From Nocardioides rotundus (GTDB lineage: Bacteria; Actinomycetota; Actinomycetes; Propionibacteriales; Nocardioidaceae): a DNA stretch of 64,000 nt. Each line of letters begins with the position of its first letter. The stretch's first letter is position 1. Made by a program: the position numbers and the translations under genes. The stretch spans positions 1,937,001 to 2,001,000 of the forward strand of contig NZ_CP082922.1 of the NCBI RefSeq assembly GCF_019931675.1, written 5' to 3'. The notes below the pieces were generated by a model. The model did not search any database and was not told where the DNA came from. It was given only the letters and a program-made list of their open reading frames with translations. Positions 17,044-25,703 of this stretch are shown here, one piece after another.

Positions 17044-18049
17044 TCCCATCGGCGAGGGCGCGGGAGTACGCCGCCCACAGGCGCCGTTCGGCGGCGTCGT
17101 CCATCCCCTGGCGCCCGCGAGCGGTGCCCGACGGCATGCCCTCGGCCTGCACCCAGGTCCACGTGTCCCGGACGGTCGAGATCAGCGGGCGCGACACGAA
17201 GCCGGCCGCCTCGGCGGCAGCGGTGGAGGAGTCGTGCAGTGCCGCATGCTCGTGCTCGGGCGGCAGCCAGATCGGCAGCTCGGTCCACGGCGCCACGCCT
17301 GCCTCCGCGACGGCCTCCGGTGGGGCCCACACGAGCTCGGCGTCGCTGTCGGCCACCGAGCGGCACGCCTCCATCAGCTCCCCGAAGGTGTGCTCACCGG
17401 TGGGCGTGGTGACGTTGAAGGTGCCCGCGCGGCCGGCCGACGCTCCCGCGCGGATCCAGGCAGCAGCGTCGCGCGCGTCGACGTACTGGATGCCCCGCTC
17501 CGGCGGGCCCGGCACCGGGACCCGGTCTCCCCGCGAGATCCGTTCCAGCCAGAACGGCAACCGGCCCACGTTCTCGTACGGCCCGAGCACCAGCCCCACC
17601 CGCGCCAGGACGACGGGGCAGTCGGCCTCGAGCGCGGCCAGCTCGCCGCCGCGCTTCGCCCCCGGATAGAAGTCGGCGTCGGTCGACGCGGGGTCCCCGG
17701 GCCACAGCGGCGCCGACTCGTCCAACCCGGTGCGGAGAGGCGAGGCGTAGACCGACCGCGAGGAGACGTAGGTCCAGTGGCCGACCCGGCCGCGCAGCAC
17801 CGAGACCGAGGTACGCACCGCGAGCGGCTCCAGCGACCAGGTGTCGACGACCGCGTCCCACTCCCCGGAGCCCAGCGCCTCGGTCAGCGCCGCCGGGTCC
17901 CGCCGATCGGCGTACCTCGCGTCCGCGCCCCCAGCAGGCGACCCGCTGGTGCCACTGGTCAGCGTGGTGACCTGGTCGCCGGCGGCGAGCAGCGTCTCCA
18001 CCAGCGCGCGACCGACGAAGTGGGTGCCGCCGAGGACGAGGATGCGCAT
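17039..18049 (-). CDS. NAD-dependent epimerase/dehydratase (extended SDR)
   Basis: A 336-residue extended short-chain dehydrogenase. The N-terminal 'MRILVLGGTHFVGRALVE' is the NAD(P)-binding GxxGxxG. 'WTYVSSRSVYA' supplies the catalytic serine region and 'FYPGAKRGGE' the Tyr-x3-Lys. Substrate is unknown: it may be a nucleotide sugar, or it may resemble the reductases annotated simply as NAD-dependent epimerases. The ATG at 18049 starts directly on the Rossmann strand. Confidence 0.85.
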   Translation of the reverse strand: MRILVLGGTHFVGRALVETLLAAGDQVTTLTSGTSGSPAGGADARYADRRDPAALTEALGSGEWDAVVDTWSLEPLAVRTSVSVLRGRVGHWTYVSSRSVYASPLRTGLDESAPLWPGDPASTDADFYPGAKRGGELAALEADCPVVLARVGLVLGPYENVGRLPFWLERISRGDRVPVPGPPERGIQYVDARDAAAWIRAGASAGRAGTFNVTTPTGEHTFGELMEACRSVADSDAELVWAPPEAVAEAGVAPWTELPIWLPPEHEHAALHDSSTAAAEAAGFVSRPLISTVRDTWTWVQAEGMPSGTARGRQGMDDAAERRLWAAYSRALADGR

Positions 18050-18114
18050 GGTGCGAGCCTGTCGCGGCGGCGCCGTACCGTCGAGCGTTCTTCGCGGCGG
18101 GCGTACGGCGTGGG

Positions 18115-19374
18115 TCAGCCCTTGGCCCGCCCGAACTGGATCGTCTCGGTGGAGAACTCGCCCCCGGTCGGCCGGGTGGCGATCCGCCGGCTGAAGGTGG
18201 AGGTGTTGGGGTCCCACACGCCGAGGTCGGTGTAGCCGTTGTTGTCCCAGTCTCCGGTGACAGCGATGCTGCCGGGCTTGCCGAACTTCACGGTGTAGGA
18301 GCGGCTGACCCAGTCCTTGCCGAGGATCCGCAGCGTGAACGTGCTGGTCTCGGCGTCGTAGGCGCCCACGTCGGCGATCCCGTCGGCGTTCCAGTCGCCG
18401 GTGACCGGCTTGTCGTCGCTGCCGCCGAAGCTGACGCTGTAGGTCTTGCCGTCGGCCATCCGCTTGATGAACGTGGTGCCGCGGCGCACGCCGACGTCCC
18501 AGACGCCGTCACCGTCCCAGTCGCCGACCACCGGAATGTCCCCGGCGCGGCCGAACTGGATGGTCGGCTGAGGACCGCGGCGCAGCACGAACGTGCTCGT
18601 GGAGGGGCGGTAGTACCCGACGTTGTCACGGCCGTTGCCGTCCCAGTCGCCCATGAGCGGGGTGTCGCTGCCCAGGCCGAAGCGCCGGATGGAGTCGGAG
18701 TCGCCCGGGCGGCGGGTCACGAACGTGCCCTCCTGCAGCCGGCGGAAGACGGTGAGGTCGGCTCGGCCGTCGAGCACCAGGTCGCCCGCGAGCGGGACGT
18801 TGGTGTCGGTGGGGGTCTGGATCGGCTCGGCCGGCGGCGTCGCGCAGTTCTGCGAGACCTGCGTCGTGCCGAAGACGAACGCCTTCCCGCCGAAGTACGG
18901 CCGGATCACGCTCGAGCCGGACCGGGTCTCGAAGTGCAGGTGCGGGCCGGTCGAGTTGCCGCTGGTGCCGACCCACCCGATGACGTCACCGCGGGAGACC
19001 TTCTGCTGACCTCGCACGTTGATCGCCGACATGTGGGCGTAGATCGTGTTCTCGTTGTTGGCGTGCTGGATCCGCACCCAGCGGCCGTACCCGCCGTTGT
19101 CGACGGGGTCCGCCACCGACACCACGCCGTCGGCGGCCGCCACCACGGGGTCGCCCACGTCGTCAGGCCGGTTCCAGTCGATCGCGTAGGAGCTGGGGCT
19201 GTGCCCGGAGCGGGTGGTGCCCGTCCAGCTCTGCTTGCACGGGAAGGGCATCTGGTAGGAGTTCGCCGGCGCGGCGCCGGCGGGCGCCGTCGGCAGCGCT
19301 GCCGCCATGCCGGCGAGCAGTCCCGCGGAGAGAGCGGCGCTGGCGGAGACACGGAGCGTCGTACGGGGGCGCAT
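18115..19374 (-). CDS. Secreted M23 metallopeptidase with FG-GAP/VCBS-like repeats
   Basis: A 419-residue protein with a cleavable signal peptide (residues about 1-35, ending in APAGAAPA). An M23 (LytM) zinc endopeptidase domain follows, with His58 and Asp66 in 'GHSPSSYAIDWN', His114, and His145-x-His147 in 'GPHLHFE'. After about residue 185 come four repeats with the 'GDWDGxGxxDVG' calcium-binding-loop pattern of FG-GAP/VCBS beta-propellers. It probably cleaves peptidoglycan cross-links outside the cell, and the propeller may bind the wall or a ligand. A GAGGAA ribosome binding site precedes the ATG. Confidence 0.88.
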   Translation of the reverse strand: MRPRTTLRVSASAALSAGLLAGMAAALPTAPAGAAPANSYQMPFPCKQSWTGTTRSGHSPSSYAIDWNRPDDVGDPVVAAADGVVSVADPVDNGGYGRWVRIQHANNENTIYAHMSAINVRGQQKVSRGDVIGWVGTSGNSTGPHLHFETRSGSSVIRPYFGGKAFVFGTTQVSQNCATPPAEPIQTPTDTNVPLAGDLVLDGRADLTVFRRLQEGTFVTRRPGDSDSIRRFGLGSDTPLMGDWDGNGRDNVGYYRPSTSTFVLRRGPQPTIQFGRAGDIPVVGDWDGDGVWDVGVRRGTTFIKRMADGKTYSVSFGGSDDKPVTGDWNADGIADVGAYDAETSTFTLRILGKDWVSRSYTVKFGKPGSIAVTGDWDNNGYTDLGVWDPNTSTFSRRIATRPTGGEFSTETIQFGRAKG

Positions 19375-19503
19375 GAGGCAGTTCCTCGGGGGTCGGGGAT
19401 GGGAGGCAGGACGCCCGTCACAACAGACTCATCCGTTGTCACAAGGAACTGGCGTCACACAATTCCCACACGTTAGGACACCCCGGCGTGTCTGTCACGA
19501 AAC

Positions 19504-19515
19504 TACATCGATGTA
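19504..19515. promoter_or_regulatory. 12-bp palindrome upstream of the M23 gene
   Basis: TACATCGATGTA is a perfect palindrome 130 bp upstream of the M23 start and 21 bp downstream of the convergent end of tesB. It lies in the AT-richest part of the gap and could be an operator for the peptidase gene. No regulator is identifiable. Confidence 0.3.
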
Positions 19516-19536
19516 ATGGTAATGAGCGGAAACCGT

Positions 19537-20433
19537 TCACCCGGCGCGCAGTGCCTCGTCACCCGACGTTCCCGCATCGGAGCGATACCGGATCAGCCCC
19601 TCCTGGGCCACCGTCGCCACCAGCGTGCCGTCCTGGGTGAACACCCGCCCCAGTGCCAGGCCGCGCGCGCCCGACGCCGAGGGCGAGACCTGGTCGTAGA
19701 GCCACCACCGGTCGGCTCGGAACGGCCGGTGGAACCAGATCGTGTGGTCCAGCGACGCGGGCTGCAGCCGGGGGTTGGAGATGTCCATCCCGTGCGGGAC
19801 GAGCGTGGCGCCCAGCAGTGTCAGGTCGGAGGCGTAGGTGAAGGCCGCGAGGTGCTCGGCGGGGTCGTCGGAGAGGTCGCCGTTGACCTTGATCCACAGC
19901 TGGGCGCGCGCCGGGTGCATCGGGTCCTCCGGGAGCCCGCGCGCGGAGTTGCCGAGGTAGCGCACGTCCAGGGCCGCCCACTCCTTGGCGAACGCCTCGG
20001 AGTCCGCGCCGCCCCGCGAGCGCATCAGGTCGTGGAAGCTCAGCCCCTGCTCGGGCGGCACCACGTCGGGCATCACGTCCTGGTGCTCGAAGCCCTCCTC
20101 GGGGCGCTGCATGTTGGCCGTGAGGTAGTAGATCGGGCGGCCGTGCTGCCGGGCGACGACCCGTCGGGTGGCGAAGCTGCGGCCGTCGCGCATCGCCTCG
20201 ACGTCGTACACGATCGGCACGGCGGTGTCGCCGGGCCGCAGGAAGTAGGAGTGCAGCGAGTGCACGTGGAAGTCGGGGTCGACCGTGCGGATCGCAGCGA
20301 TCAGGGCCTGGGCGGCCACCTGGCCGCCGAACACGCGCTGCCGGTCGGTCTGCGGCTGCCGGCCACGGAAGAGGTTGCGATCGATATCCTCGATGTCGAG
20401 CAGCTCGACCAGCTCGGAGGCGGAAGCGGGCAC
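19537..20433 (-). CDS. tesB: Acyl-CoA thioesterase II
   Basis: A 298-residue double hot-dog thioesterase of the TesB family, which hydrolyses medium- to long-chain acyl-CoA. The N-terminal 'NLFRGRQPQTDRQRVFGGQVAAQAL' and the C-terminal 'PASLDHTIWFHRPF', with the catalytic Asp and the DHT motif, are conserved. GTG at 20433 is the start. It follows the PAC2 gene by 13 bp and is probably co-transcribed with it. Confidence 0.92.
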   Translation of the reverse strand: MPASASELVELLDIEDIDRNLFRGRQPQTDRQRVFGGQVAAQALIAAIRTVDPDFHVHSLHSYFLRPGDTAVPIVYDVEAMRDGRSFATRRVVARQHGRPIYYLTANMQRPEEGFEHQDVMPDVVPPEQGLSFHDLMRSRGGADSEAFAKEWAALDVRYLGNSARGLPEDPMHPARAQLWIKVNGDLSDDPAEHLAAFTYASDLTLLGATLVPHGMDISNPRLQPASLDHTIWFHRPFRADRWWLYDQVSPSASGARGLALGRVFTQDGTLVATVAQEGLIRYRSDAGTSGDEALRAG

Positions 20434-20446
20434 GGACGGATCTCCT

Positions 20447-21361
20447 TCACTCGTCCTCGTCGGGCCGGTCCAGGCCCGCGAGGAACTGCTCGAACTGCTG
20501 ACCGATCTCCTCCCCCGTCGGCAGCGGCTGGTCGGTCGCCAGCAGGTTGCTGCCGCTCTCCTCCGCGGCGCGGAAGGTGTCGTACTGCTCCTCCAGGCCG
20601 GAGACGACCTGGGCGACCTCCTCGTCGGCGGCCAGCCGCCGGCCGATCTCCTCCTCGCGCTCGTCGGCGTCCTCCTGCAGCGCGGTCAGGTCCAGGGTCA
20701 GCCGGCCGCCGCGCTCCACCTGCTCCAGCAGGGTGACCGCCGCCCGGGGATAGTCCAGCTGCGCGAGGTAGTGCGGGACGTGCGCGACATAGCCGAGCGC
20801 GTCGTGACCCCACTCGCCGAGGCGGATCTCCAGCAGCGCCTGGGCGCTGGAGGGGATCCGCAGCTCGCCGCGCCACGGGCTCGCCTGCGTGAGCAGCGAC
20901 GGGTCGTTGGCGTGCGGGGTGATCGCGATCGGGCGGGTGTGCGGCACCGCCATGGGCACCGAGCCGATCGACACGACACGCGTCACGCCCAGCCGCTCGA
21001 CGACCTCGCGCACCGCGCCGCAGAAGGCCTCCCAGCGGTTGTCCGGCTCGGGTCCGCGCAGGAGGAGGTACGGCGTCCCGCCAGCGTCCGCGAGCAGCCG
21101 CACGACCAGCCGGGGCGCGTCGTACCCCGCGTAGTGGTCCCGCACGAAGGACATCGCCGGGCGCCGGGCGCGGTAGTCGTGGAACTGGTCGACGTCGAAG
21201 GTGGCGACGACCCGGGTGTCGCTGGTGCGCTCGAGCTGGGCCGCGGCGTGCGCCGCCGCCTGGCCGGCGTCGAGGAAGCCGTCCAGCGCCAGCACCATGG
21301 TCAGGTCGTCGACCCCGTCGAGCTCGGGGACCTCGTCCACGATGTGCACCAGCCTGCTCAA
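20447..21361 (-). CDS. PAC2-family protein
   Basis: A 304-residue protein of the PAC2 family, related to eukaryotic proteasome-assembly chaperone 2 and common in proteasome-bearing actinobacteria. It shows the family's alternating beta-alpha fold with 'LVVRLLADAGGTPYLLLRGPEPD' and 'VTRVVSIGSVPMAVPHTRP'. The C-terminal 70 residues are strongly acidic and probably coiled coil. The assigned start is TTG, and a few residues' uncertainty remains. Its bacterial function is not established. Confidence 0.8.
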   Translation of the reverse strand: MSRLVHIVDEVPELDGVDDLTMVLALDGFLDAGQAAAHAAAQLERTSDTRVVATFDVDQFHDYRARRPAMSFVRDHYAGYDAPRLVVRLLADAGGTPYLLLRGPEPDNRWEAFCGAVREVVERLGVTRVVSIGSVPMAVPHTRPIAITPHANDPSLLTQASPWRGELRIPSSAQALLEIRLGEWGHDALGYVAHVPHYLAQLDYPRAAVTLLEQVERGGRLTLDLTALQEDADEREEEIGRRLAADEEVAQVVSGLEEQYDTFRAAEESGSNLLATDQPLPTGEEIGQQFEQFLAGLDRPDEDE

Positions 21362-21500
21362 CGACGCGCCCTTCTCTCGACCCCGTCCGGAGGGCCAAGC
21401 CTACGGGCGCGCCCGGATCGCTGTCGCGACACCCCGCGAGACGTCTAGGCCCCGGGTGCAGGCGTAGGACAGACTGATCGGCCAGGAAGGGAGTCCACGC

Positions 21501-23045
21501 ATGACGAGTACGAGCGCCCCGGCCGAGGAGAAGCGCGGAAGCTTCTCCTCCCGACGGGTCTTCATCCTGGCAGCCATCGGGTCAGCCGTGGGGCTGGGGA
21601 ACATCTGGCGGTTCCCCTATGTCGCCTACGAGAACGGCGGGGGCGCGTTCGTGATCCCCTACCTGGTCGCCCTGTTGACGGCCGGGCTGCCGTTCCTCTT
21701 CCTCGACTACGCCGTCGGGCACCACTACCGCGGCTCGGCGCCGCTCTCCTTCCGCCGGATCGCGCGCTGGGCCGAGCCGCTGGGCTGGTGGCAGGTCGGG
21801 ATCACCTTCGTGATCGCCGTCTACTACGCCGCCGTCATCGCGTGGGCCGGCCGCTACATGTTCTTCTCCCTGGACCAGGCCTGGGGCGGCGACCCGGAGG
21901 CCTTCCTGTTCGGGGAGTTCCTGCAGGCGGGCGACCCGGGCATCGGGTTCGACTACGTCAGCGGGGTGACCATCCCGCTGGTGCTCGTGTGGGTGGTGAC
22001 CCTGGTCGTCCTCGCGCTCGGCGTGCAGCGCGGCATCGGCGCCACCGCGGTGGTGTTCATCCCCATCCTGCTGGTCGCGTTCGCCGCTCTGGTCGTCGTG
22101 GCGCTCACCCTCGACGGCGCCGGCACCGGCCTCGACGCGCTCTTCACCCCCGACTGGGCCGCCCTGACCGAGACCAGCGTGTGGGTGGCGGCGTTCGGGC
22201 AGATCTTCTTCTCGCTCTCCGTCGGCTTCGGCATCATGATCACCTACGCCTCCTACGTCGACCGGAAGAGCGACATGACCGGCTCCGGCCTGGTGGTCGG
22301 CTTCGCCAACTCCGGCTTCGAGCTGCTGGCCGGCATCGGCGTCTTCGCCGCCCTGGGCTTCATGGCCACCGCGGCGGGTGTCGGCGTCAACGAGGTCGCC
22401 ACCGACGGGCTCGGCCTCGCCTTTATCGCCTTCCCGACGATCATCAGCGAGGCGCCGGGCGGTGCGCTGATCGGCGTCCTGTTCTTCGGCTCGCTGGTCA
22501 TCGCCGGCCTCACCTCGCTGATCAGCGTGATCGAGGTGCCCATCTCCGCGGTGCGCGACAAGTTCCAGCTCGGCCGCGTGGCTGCCTCGATGGCGGTGGG
22601 CCTGCCGGCCGCCGTCCTCAGCATCGTGCTGCTGGGCACCACCACCGGCGTCTACGTCCTGGACGTGGTGGACCACTTCATCAACCAGTTCGGCATCCTC
22701 CTGGTCGCCGTCGTCAGCATGGTGGCGCTCAGCTGGATCTTCGGCAGGACCCGGCTGCTGCAGCGGCACCTCAACCGCACCGGGTCGGTCCGGCTGGGCG
22801 CCTGGTGGCGCTGGCTGATCGGCATCGTCACCCCGATCGTGCTCACCTTCATCCTGGTCCGCGAGTTCATCGCCAACATCGAGGAGCCCTACGAGGGCTA
22901 CCCCGGCTGGCTGCTCGGCTCACTGGGCTGGGGTCTCTGCGCCGCGGTGATCCTGCTCTCGATCCCGCTGTCGCTGCTGCCCTGGCGCAGGGACGTCGAC
23001 CTGAGCGATCCCGAGCCACTGGAGACCAGGGAAGGGAGGGCGTGA
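21501..23045 (+). CDS. Neurotransmitter:sodium symporter (SNF) family transporter
   Basis: A 514-residue membrane protein with about 11-12 helices and the NSS signature at the N-terminus, 'SAVGLGNIWRFPYVAYENGGGAF', which forms the sodium and substrate site of LeuT-fold transporters. It probably imports an amino acid with Na+. The downstream 42-residue membrane peptide overlaps its stop codon, as in MetP/MetS-type methionine/alanine importers. Confidence 0.92.
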   Translation: MTSTSAPAEEKRGSFSSRRVFILAAIGSAVGLGNIWRFPYVAYENGGGAFVIPYLVALLTAGLPFLFLDYAVGHHYRGSAPLSFRRIARWAEPLGWWQVGITFVIAVYYAAVIAWAGRYMFFSLDQAWGGDPEAFLFGEFLQAGDPGIGFDYVSGVTIPLVLVWVVTLVVLALGVQRGIGATAVVFIPILLVAFAALVVVALTLDGAGTGLDALFTPDWAALTETSVWVAAFGQIFFSLSVGFGIMITYASYVDRKSDMTGSGLVVGFANSGFELLAGIGVFAALGFMATAAGVGVNEVATDGLGLAFIAFPTIISEAPGGALIGVLFFGSLVIAGLTSLISVIEVPISAVRDKFQLGRVAASMAVGLPAAVLSIVLLGTTTGVYVLDVVDHFINQFGILLVAVVSMVALSWIFGRTRLLQRHLNRTGSVRLGAWWRWLIGIVTPIVLTFILVREFIANIEEPYEGYPGWLLGSLGWGLCAAVILLSIPLSLLPWRRDVDLSDPEPLETREGRA

Positions 23046-23173
23046 TGTCCGGATCCGCGATCGTGATGATGCTCGTGGCGATGCTCGTCCTGTGGGGCGG
23101 CCTCGCGTGGGCGATCATCCACCTGATGCAGAGCGACCGGGCGACGGCCGCGGAGGCCCGACGCGACCTCTGA
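23045..23173 (+). CDS. Small membrane subunit of the NSS transporter (MetS-like)
   Basis: A 42-residue protein with a single transmembrane helix (residues about 4-28) and a charged tail (QSDRATAAEARRDL). It starts within the stop of the transporter gene (TGATG). This is the size, topology and position of MetS-type small subunits required by some actinobacterial NSS importers. Confidence 0.78.
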   Translation: MSGSAIVMMLVAMLVLWGGLAWAIIHLMQSDRATAAEARRDL

Positions 23174-23240
23174 GGCGACGGCGACAACCCCACGGCGGTT
23201 GGGTGCATCCTAAGGAGCACACCGAACCCGAGGAGACGCC

Positions 23241-23939
23241 ATGAACCGCCGACCGGCCTTCTGGGCCCCCACCCTCGTGCTGGCGTTCATCGCCAGCGTC
23301 CTGCTGGCGACGCCTGCGGGCGCCTCCGAGCCCTGGGTCGAGCGCGCGCAGCAGCGGCTCAACGCGCTGCGCTGCGACTCCGGCCCGGTCGACGGGGTGA
23401 TGGGGCGCCACACCAGGTCCGCCATCCACCGGTTCCAGTCCCGGCACGGCCTGGCCCAGACCGGAGAGCTGAACGACGCGACGCGGCAGCGGCTCTACTC
23501 CGCCACGGCCAAGCGCTGCGACCTCCGCCCGGTGCCTGCACGGTCCGGCACCGGCCGGCGGATCGTGCTGAGCCAGAGGCAGAACTGGGTCTGGCTGGTC
23601 GGCCCCGCCGGTGGCGTGGTCGCCCAGGGGCCGATGATCGACAACCCCGCGGAGGTCTCTCCCGGCACCTATCGCAGCGGCTCCTACTGCGGCCGCGCCG
23701 GCAGGATCGCGGCGAACCGGTCCTACAACCGGCTGATCCTGCGCAACTTCGTCCGCTGGGCCCCCTGCGGCATCGGCTTCCACCGCGTCCCGCAGTACGA
23801 GTCGGGAGCGCAGATCCACGCCGACTGGCTGCTCGGCACCAACCTGGACCGGTCGGCGGGGTGCATCCGCCTCACCCGCGGGCTCTCCCGCAGGATCTGG
23901 GACTTCACCACGACCCGGACCACCGTCCGGGTGAAGTGA
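23241..23939 (+). CDS. Secreted L,D-transpeptidase with peptidoglycan-binding domain
   Basis: A 232-residue exported protein: a signal peptide (1-29, ending in TPAGAS), a peptidoglycan-binding type 1 domain (about 32-90), then a YkuD L,D-transpeptidase domain. The catalytic 'IHADWLLGTNLDRSAGCIR' places His193 and Cys208 in the canonical spacing. The enzyme makes 3-3 cross-links or attaches ligands in peptidoglycan. GAGGAG lies at a suitable distance before the ATG. Confidence 0.9.
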   Translation: MNRRPAFWAPTLVLAFIASVLLATPAGASEPWVERAQQRLNALRCDSGPVDGVMGRHTRSAIHRFQSRHGLAQTGELNDATRQRLYSATAKRCDLRPVPARSGTGRRIVLSQRQNWVWLVGPAGGVVAQGPMIDNPAEVSPGTYRSGSYCGRAGRIAANRSYNRLILRNFVRWAPCGIGFHRVPQYESGAQIHADWLLGTNLDRSAGCIRLTRGLSRRIWDFTTTRTTVRVK

Positions 23940-24033
23940 AGCGGCCGAGCGGCCGAACCTTCCACCCGCCTCGTCTCGTCTGCTGTAGTACGACGCCACA
24001 CCACGGTGGCGTCGATCACGATGGGGGTGAGGC

Positions 24034-24558
24034 ATGGCGCGACGCAATGCCAGCGCATTCGGTGACTTCGCGATCGCCAGGTCCGCCGCGCTGCACCGGG
24101 CGGCGTACCTCATGGTGGGCGACGTCCAGTTGGCCCAGGATCTCGTCCAGGAGGCCCTCACCACGACGTACGTCGCGTGGCCGCGACTGCGGGATCCCGC
24201 GAACGCCGAGGCTTACGCGCGCAAGGTGATCAGCACGACCGCGATCACCTGGTTCCGCCGGCGGTCCTGGGGCGAGCGCCCCACCGACGAGCTCCCCGAA
24301 CCCCATCTCGACGGGCTGGCCGACCAGGTCGCCCGCCACGAGACCCTCTGGGCGGCGCTGCAGCAGCTCCCGCCCCGCCAACGGGTGGCGGTGGTCCTGC
24401 GCTACTACGAGGACCTGACCGAGGCCCAGACCGCCGCGGCGATGGACTGCGCCGTCGGCACCGTCAAGAGCCAGGTCTCGGCCGCCCTGCGCACGCTGCG
24501 GCGCGAGCTCGGCGACGACCCCGCCCTTCTCCCCCACGACCCGATCGAGGTGAGCTGA
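24034..24558 (+). CDS. ECF sigma factor, SigE family
   Basis: A 174-residue extracytoplasmic-function sigma factor. Region 2 is 'AAYLMVGDVQLAQDLVQEAL' and region 4 is 'LPPRQRVAVVLRYYEDLTEAQTAAAMDCAVGTVKSQ'. It belongs to the actinobacterial SigE-family group usually paired with a membrane protein encoded next door. The partner gene starts one base after its stop codon. Target promoters are unknown. Confidence 0.9.
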   Translation: MARRNASAFGDFAIARSAALHRAAYLMVGDVQLAQDLVQEALTTTYVAWPRLRDPANAEAYARKVISTTAITWFRRRSWGERPTDELPEPHLDGLADQVARHETLWAALQQLPPRQRVAVVLRYYEDLTEAQTAAAMDCAVGTVKSQVSAALRTLRRELGDDPALLPHDPIEVS

Positions 24559-24559
24559 G

Positions 24560-25690
24560 ATGACCTCCCTGCTTGAAGAGACCCTGCGTGAGCGTGCCGA
24601 CCGGCTCGATGTGCCGCAACCGGACATCGAGGCGATCGTCCGCGCCGGGGACCGGCGCGTCGCCCGGCGGCGTACGGCGTGGCTCGGGGGCGCCGTCGCG
24701 GCGGTCACCGCCACGGCGCTGGTGCTCCCGACCCTGTCCGGCGACGCGCGCGACACGGGGAGCGACCGGCCCACGAGCCGGTTCGCGGCCGCCTTCGCGG
24801 CCAACGACCCCACCTACGCCGTCGGGCGGACCGTGCACGTCGACGGGCGCACCTTCCAGCTGACCGAGCCGGTCCGGGCGTTCGTGCAGACCGACGCCGG
24901 CGTCGTCTACGCGGACCCCGACGGCGTGGTCCGCGCCTCCGACGGCGAGCGAGAGACCGAGCTGGGGCGGTTGACGTTCCGCCGCGGCGACCGGGCCCTG
25001 GCCGCCGACGGCAGCCTGGCCGCCTGGGTCGAGGCCGGCGAGACGCCTCGGCTGGCCGTCGTGGACCAGCGCACCGGAGAGGTGACCCGGACCGACCTGC
25101 AGCCCGGCAGCCTGAGCCCCGAGATCGACATCCCGGCCCGGGTGGCCGCCGTCGACGACGGCGCCGTCTATGTCCAAGACGACCGGGGTCTGTCCGTGTG
25201 GCGCGAGGGCCGCACCGAGACCGTGCTCCCGGGCGCCGACGGACGCCGGATGCAGCTGGACGACGTCCAGAGCGGGGTGCTCGCGTGGCGGGACGACTCG
25301 GGGAGCTACCGGGTCGGTCGCAGCCTCTCCGACCCGGTGACGGTGCGGGCCTACGGCATCGGCACCCTCTCTCCCGACGGCTCGCGGCTGGCGGTGGAGG
25401 TGACCGACGGCGATCCCGGGCTCTTCGACACCCGGACGGGCCGGAAGCTCCCCGAGCCGGACACCGGCTACGCCTTCCAGCTCGTCTACGGATGGGTCGA
25501 TGCCGACACCTATGTCGCGGTGGGCATCCCCGACGTCAACGAGCGCGGCACGGCCCCGGACGGTGGCTGGACCGTGGACCTGCTCACCTGCTCGGTGCCC
25601 ACGTCCTCGTGCGAGACCGCGCCGACCAAGCTCCAGCCGGCCAGCGACGGGTCCGCCATCCCGATCGGGATGGACTGGAGCGACGGCTGA
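24560..25690 (+). CDS. Membrane-anchored beta-propeller-like partner of the sigma factor
   Basis: A 376-residue protein: a cytoplasmic N-terminus of about 38 residues, one transmembrane helix (about 40-60, AWLGGAVAAVTATALVLPTL), then an extracellular domain with repeated strand patterns and 'LSPDGSRLAVEV' segments typical of TolB/WD40-like propellers. The layout and the tight linkage to the sigma gene suggest an anti-sigma or sensor role. No classical zinc anti-sigma motif is present, so this remains inference. Confidence 0.7.
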   Translation: MTSLLEETLRERADRLDVPQPDIEAIVRAGDRRVARRRTAWLGGAVAAVTATALVLPTLSGDARDTGSDRPTSRFAAAFAANDPTYAVGRTVHVDGRTFQLTEPVRAFVQTDAGVVYADPDGVVRASDGERETELGRLTFRRGDRALAADGSLAAWVEAGETPRLAVVDQRTGEVTRTDLQPGSLSPEIDIPARVAAVDDGAVYVQDDRGLSVWREGRTETVLPGADGRRMQLDDVQSGVLAWRDDSGSYRVGRSLSDPVTVRAYGIGTLSPDGSRLAVEVTDGDPGLFDTRTGRKLPEPDTGYAFQLVYGWVDADTYVAVGIPDVNERGTAPDGGWTVDLLTCSVPTSSCETAPTKLQPASDGSAIPIGMDWSDG

Positions 25691-25703
25691 GCACGAGGGG
25701 GCG

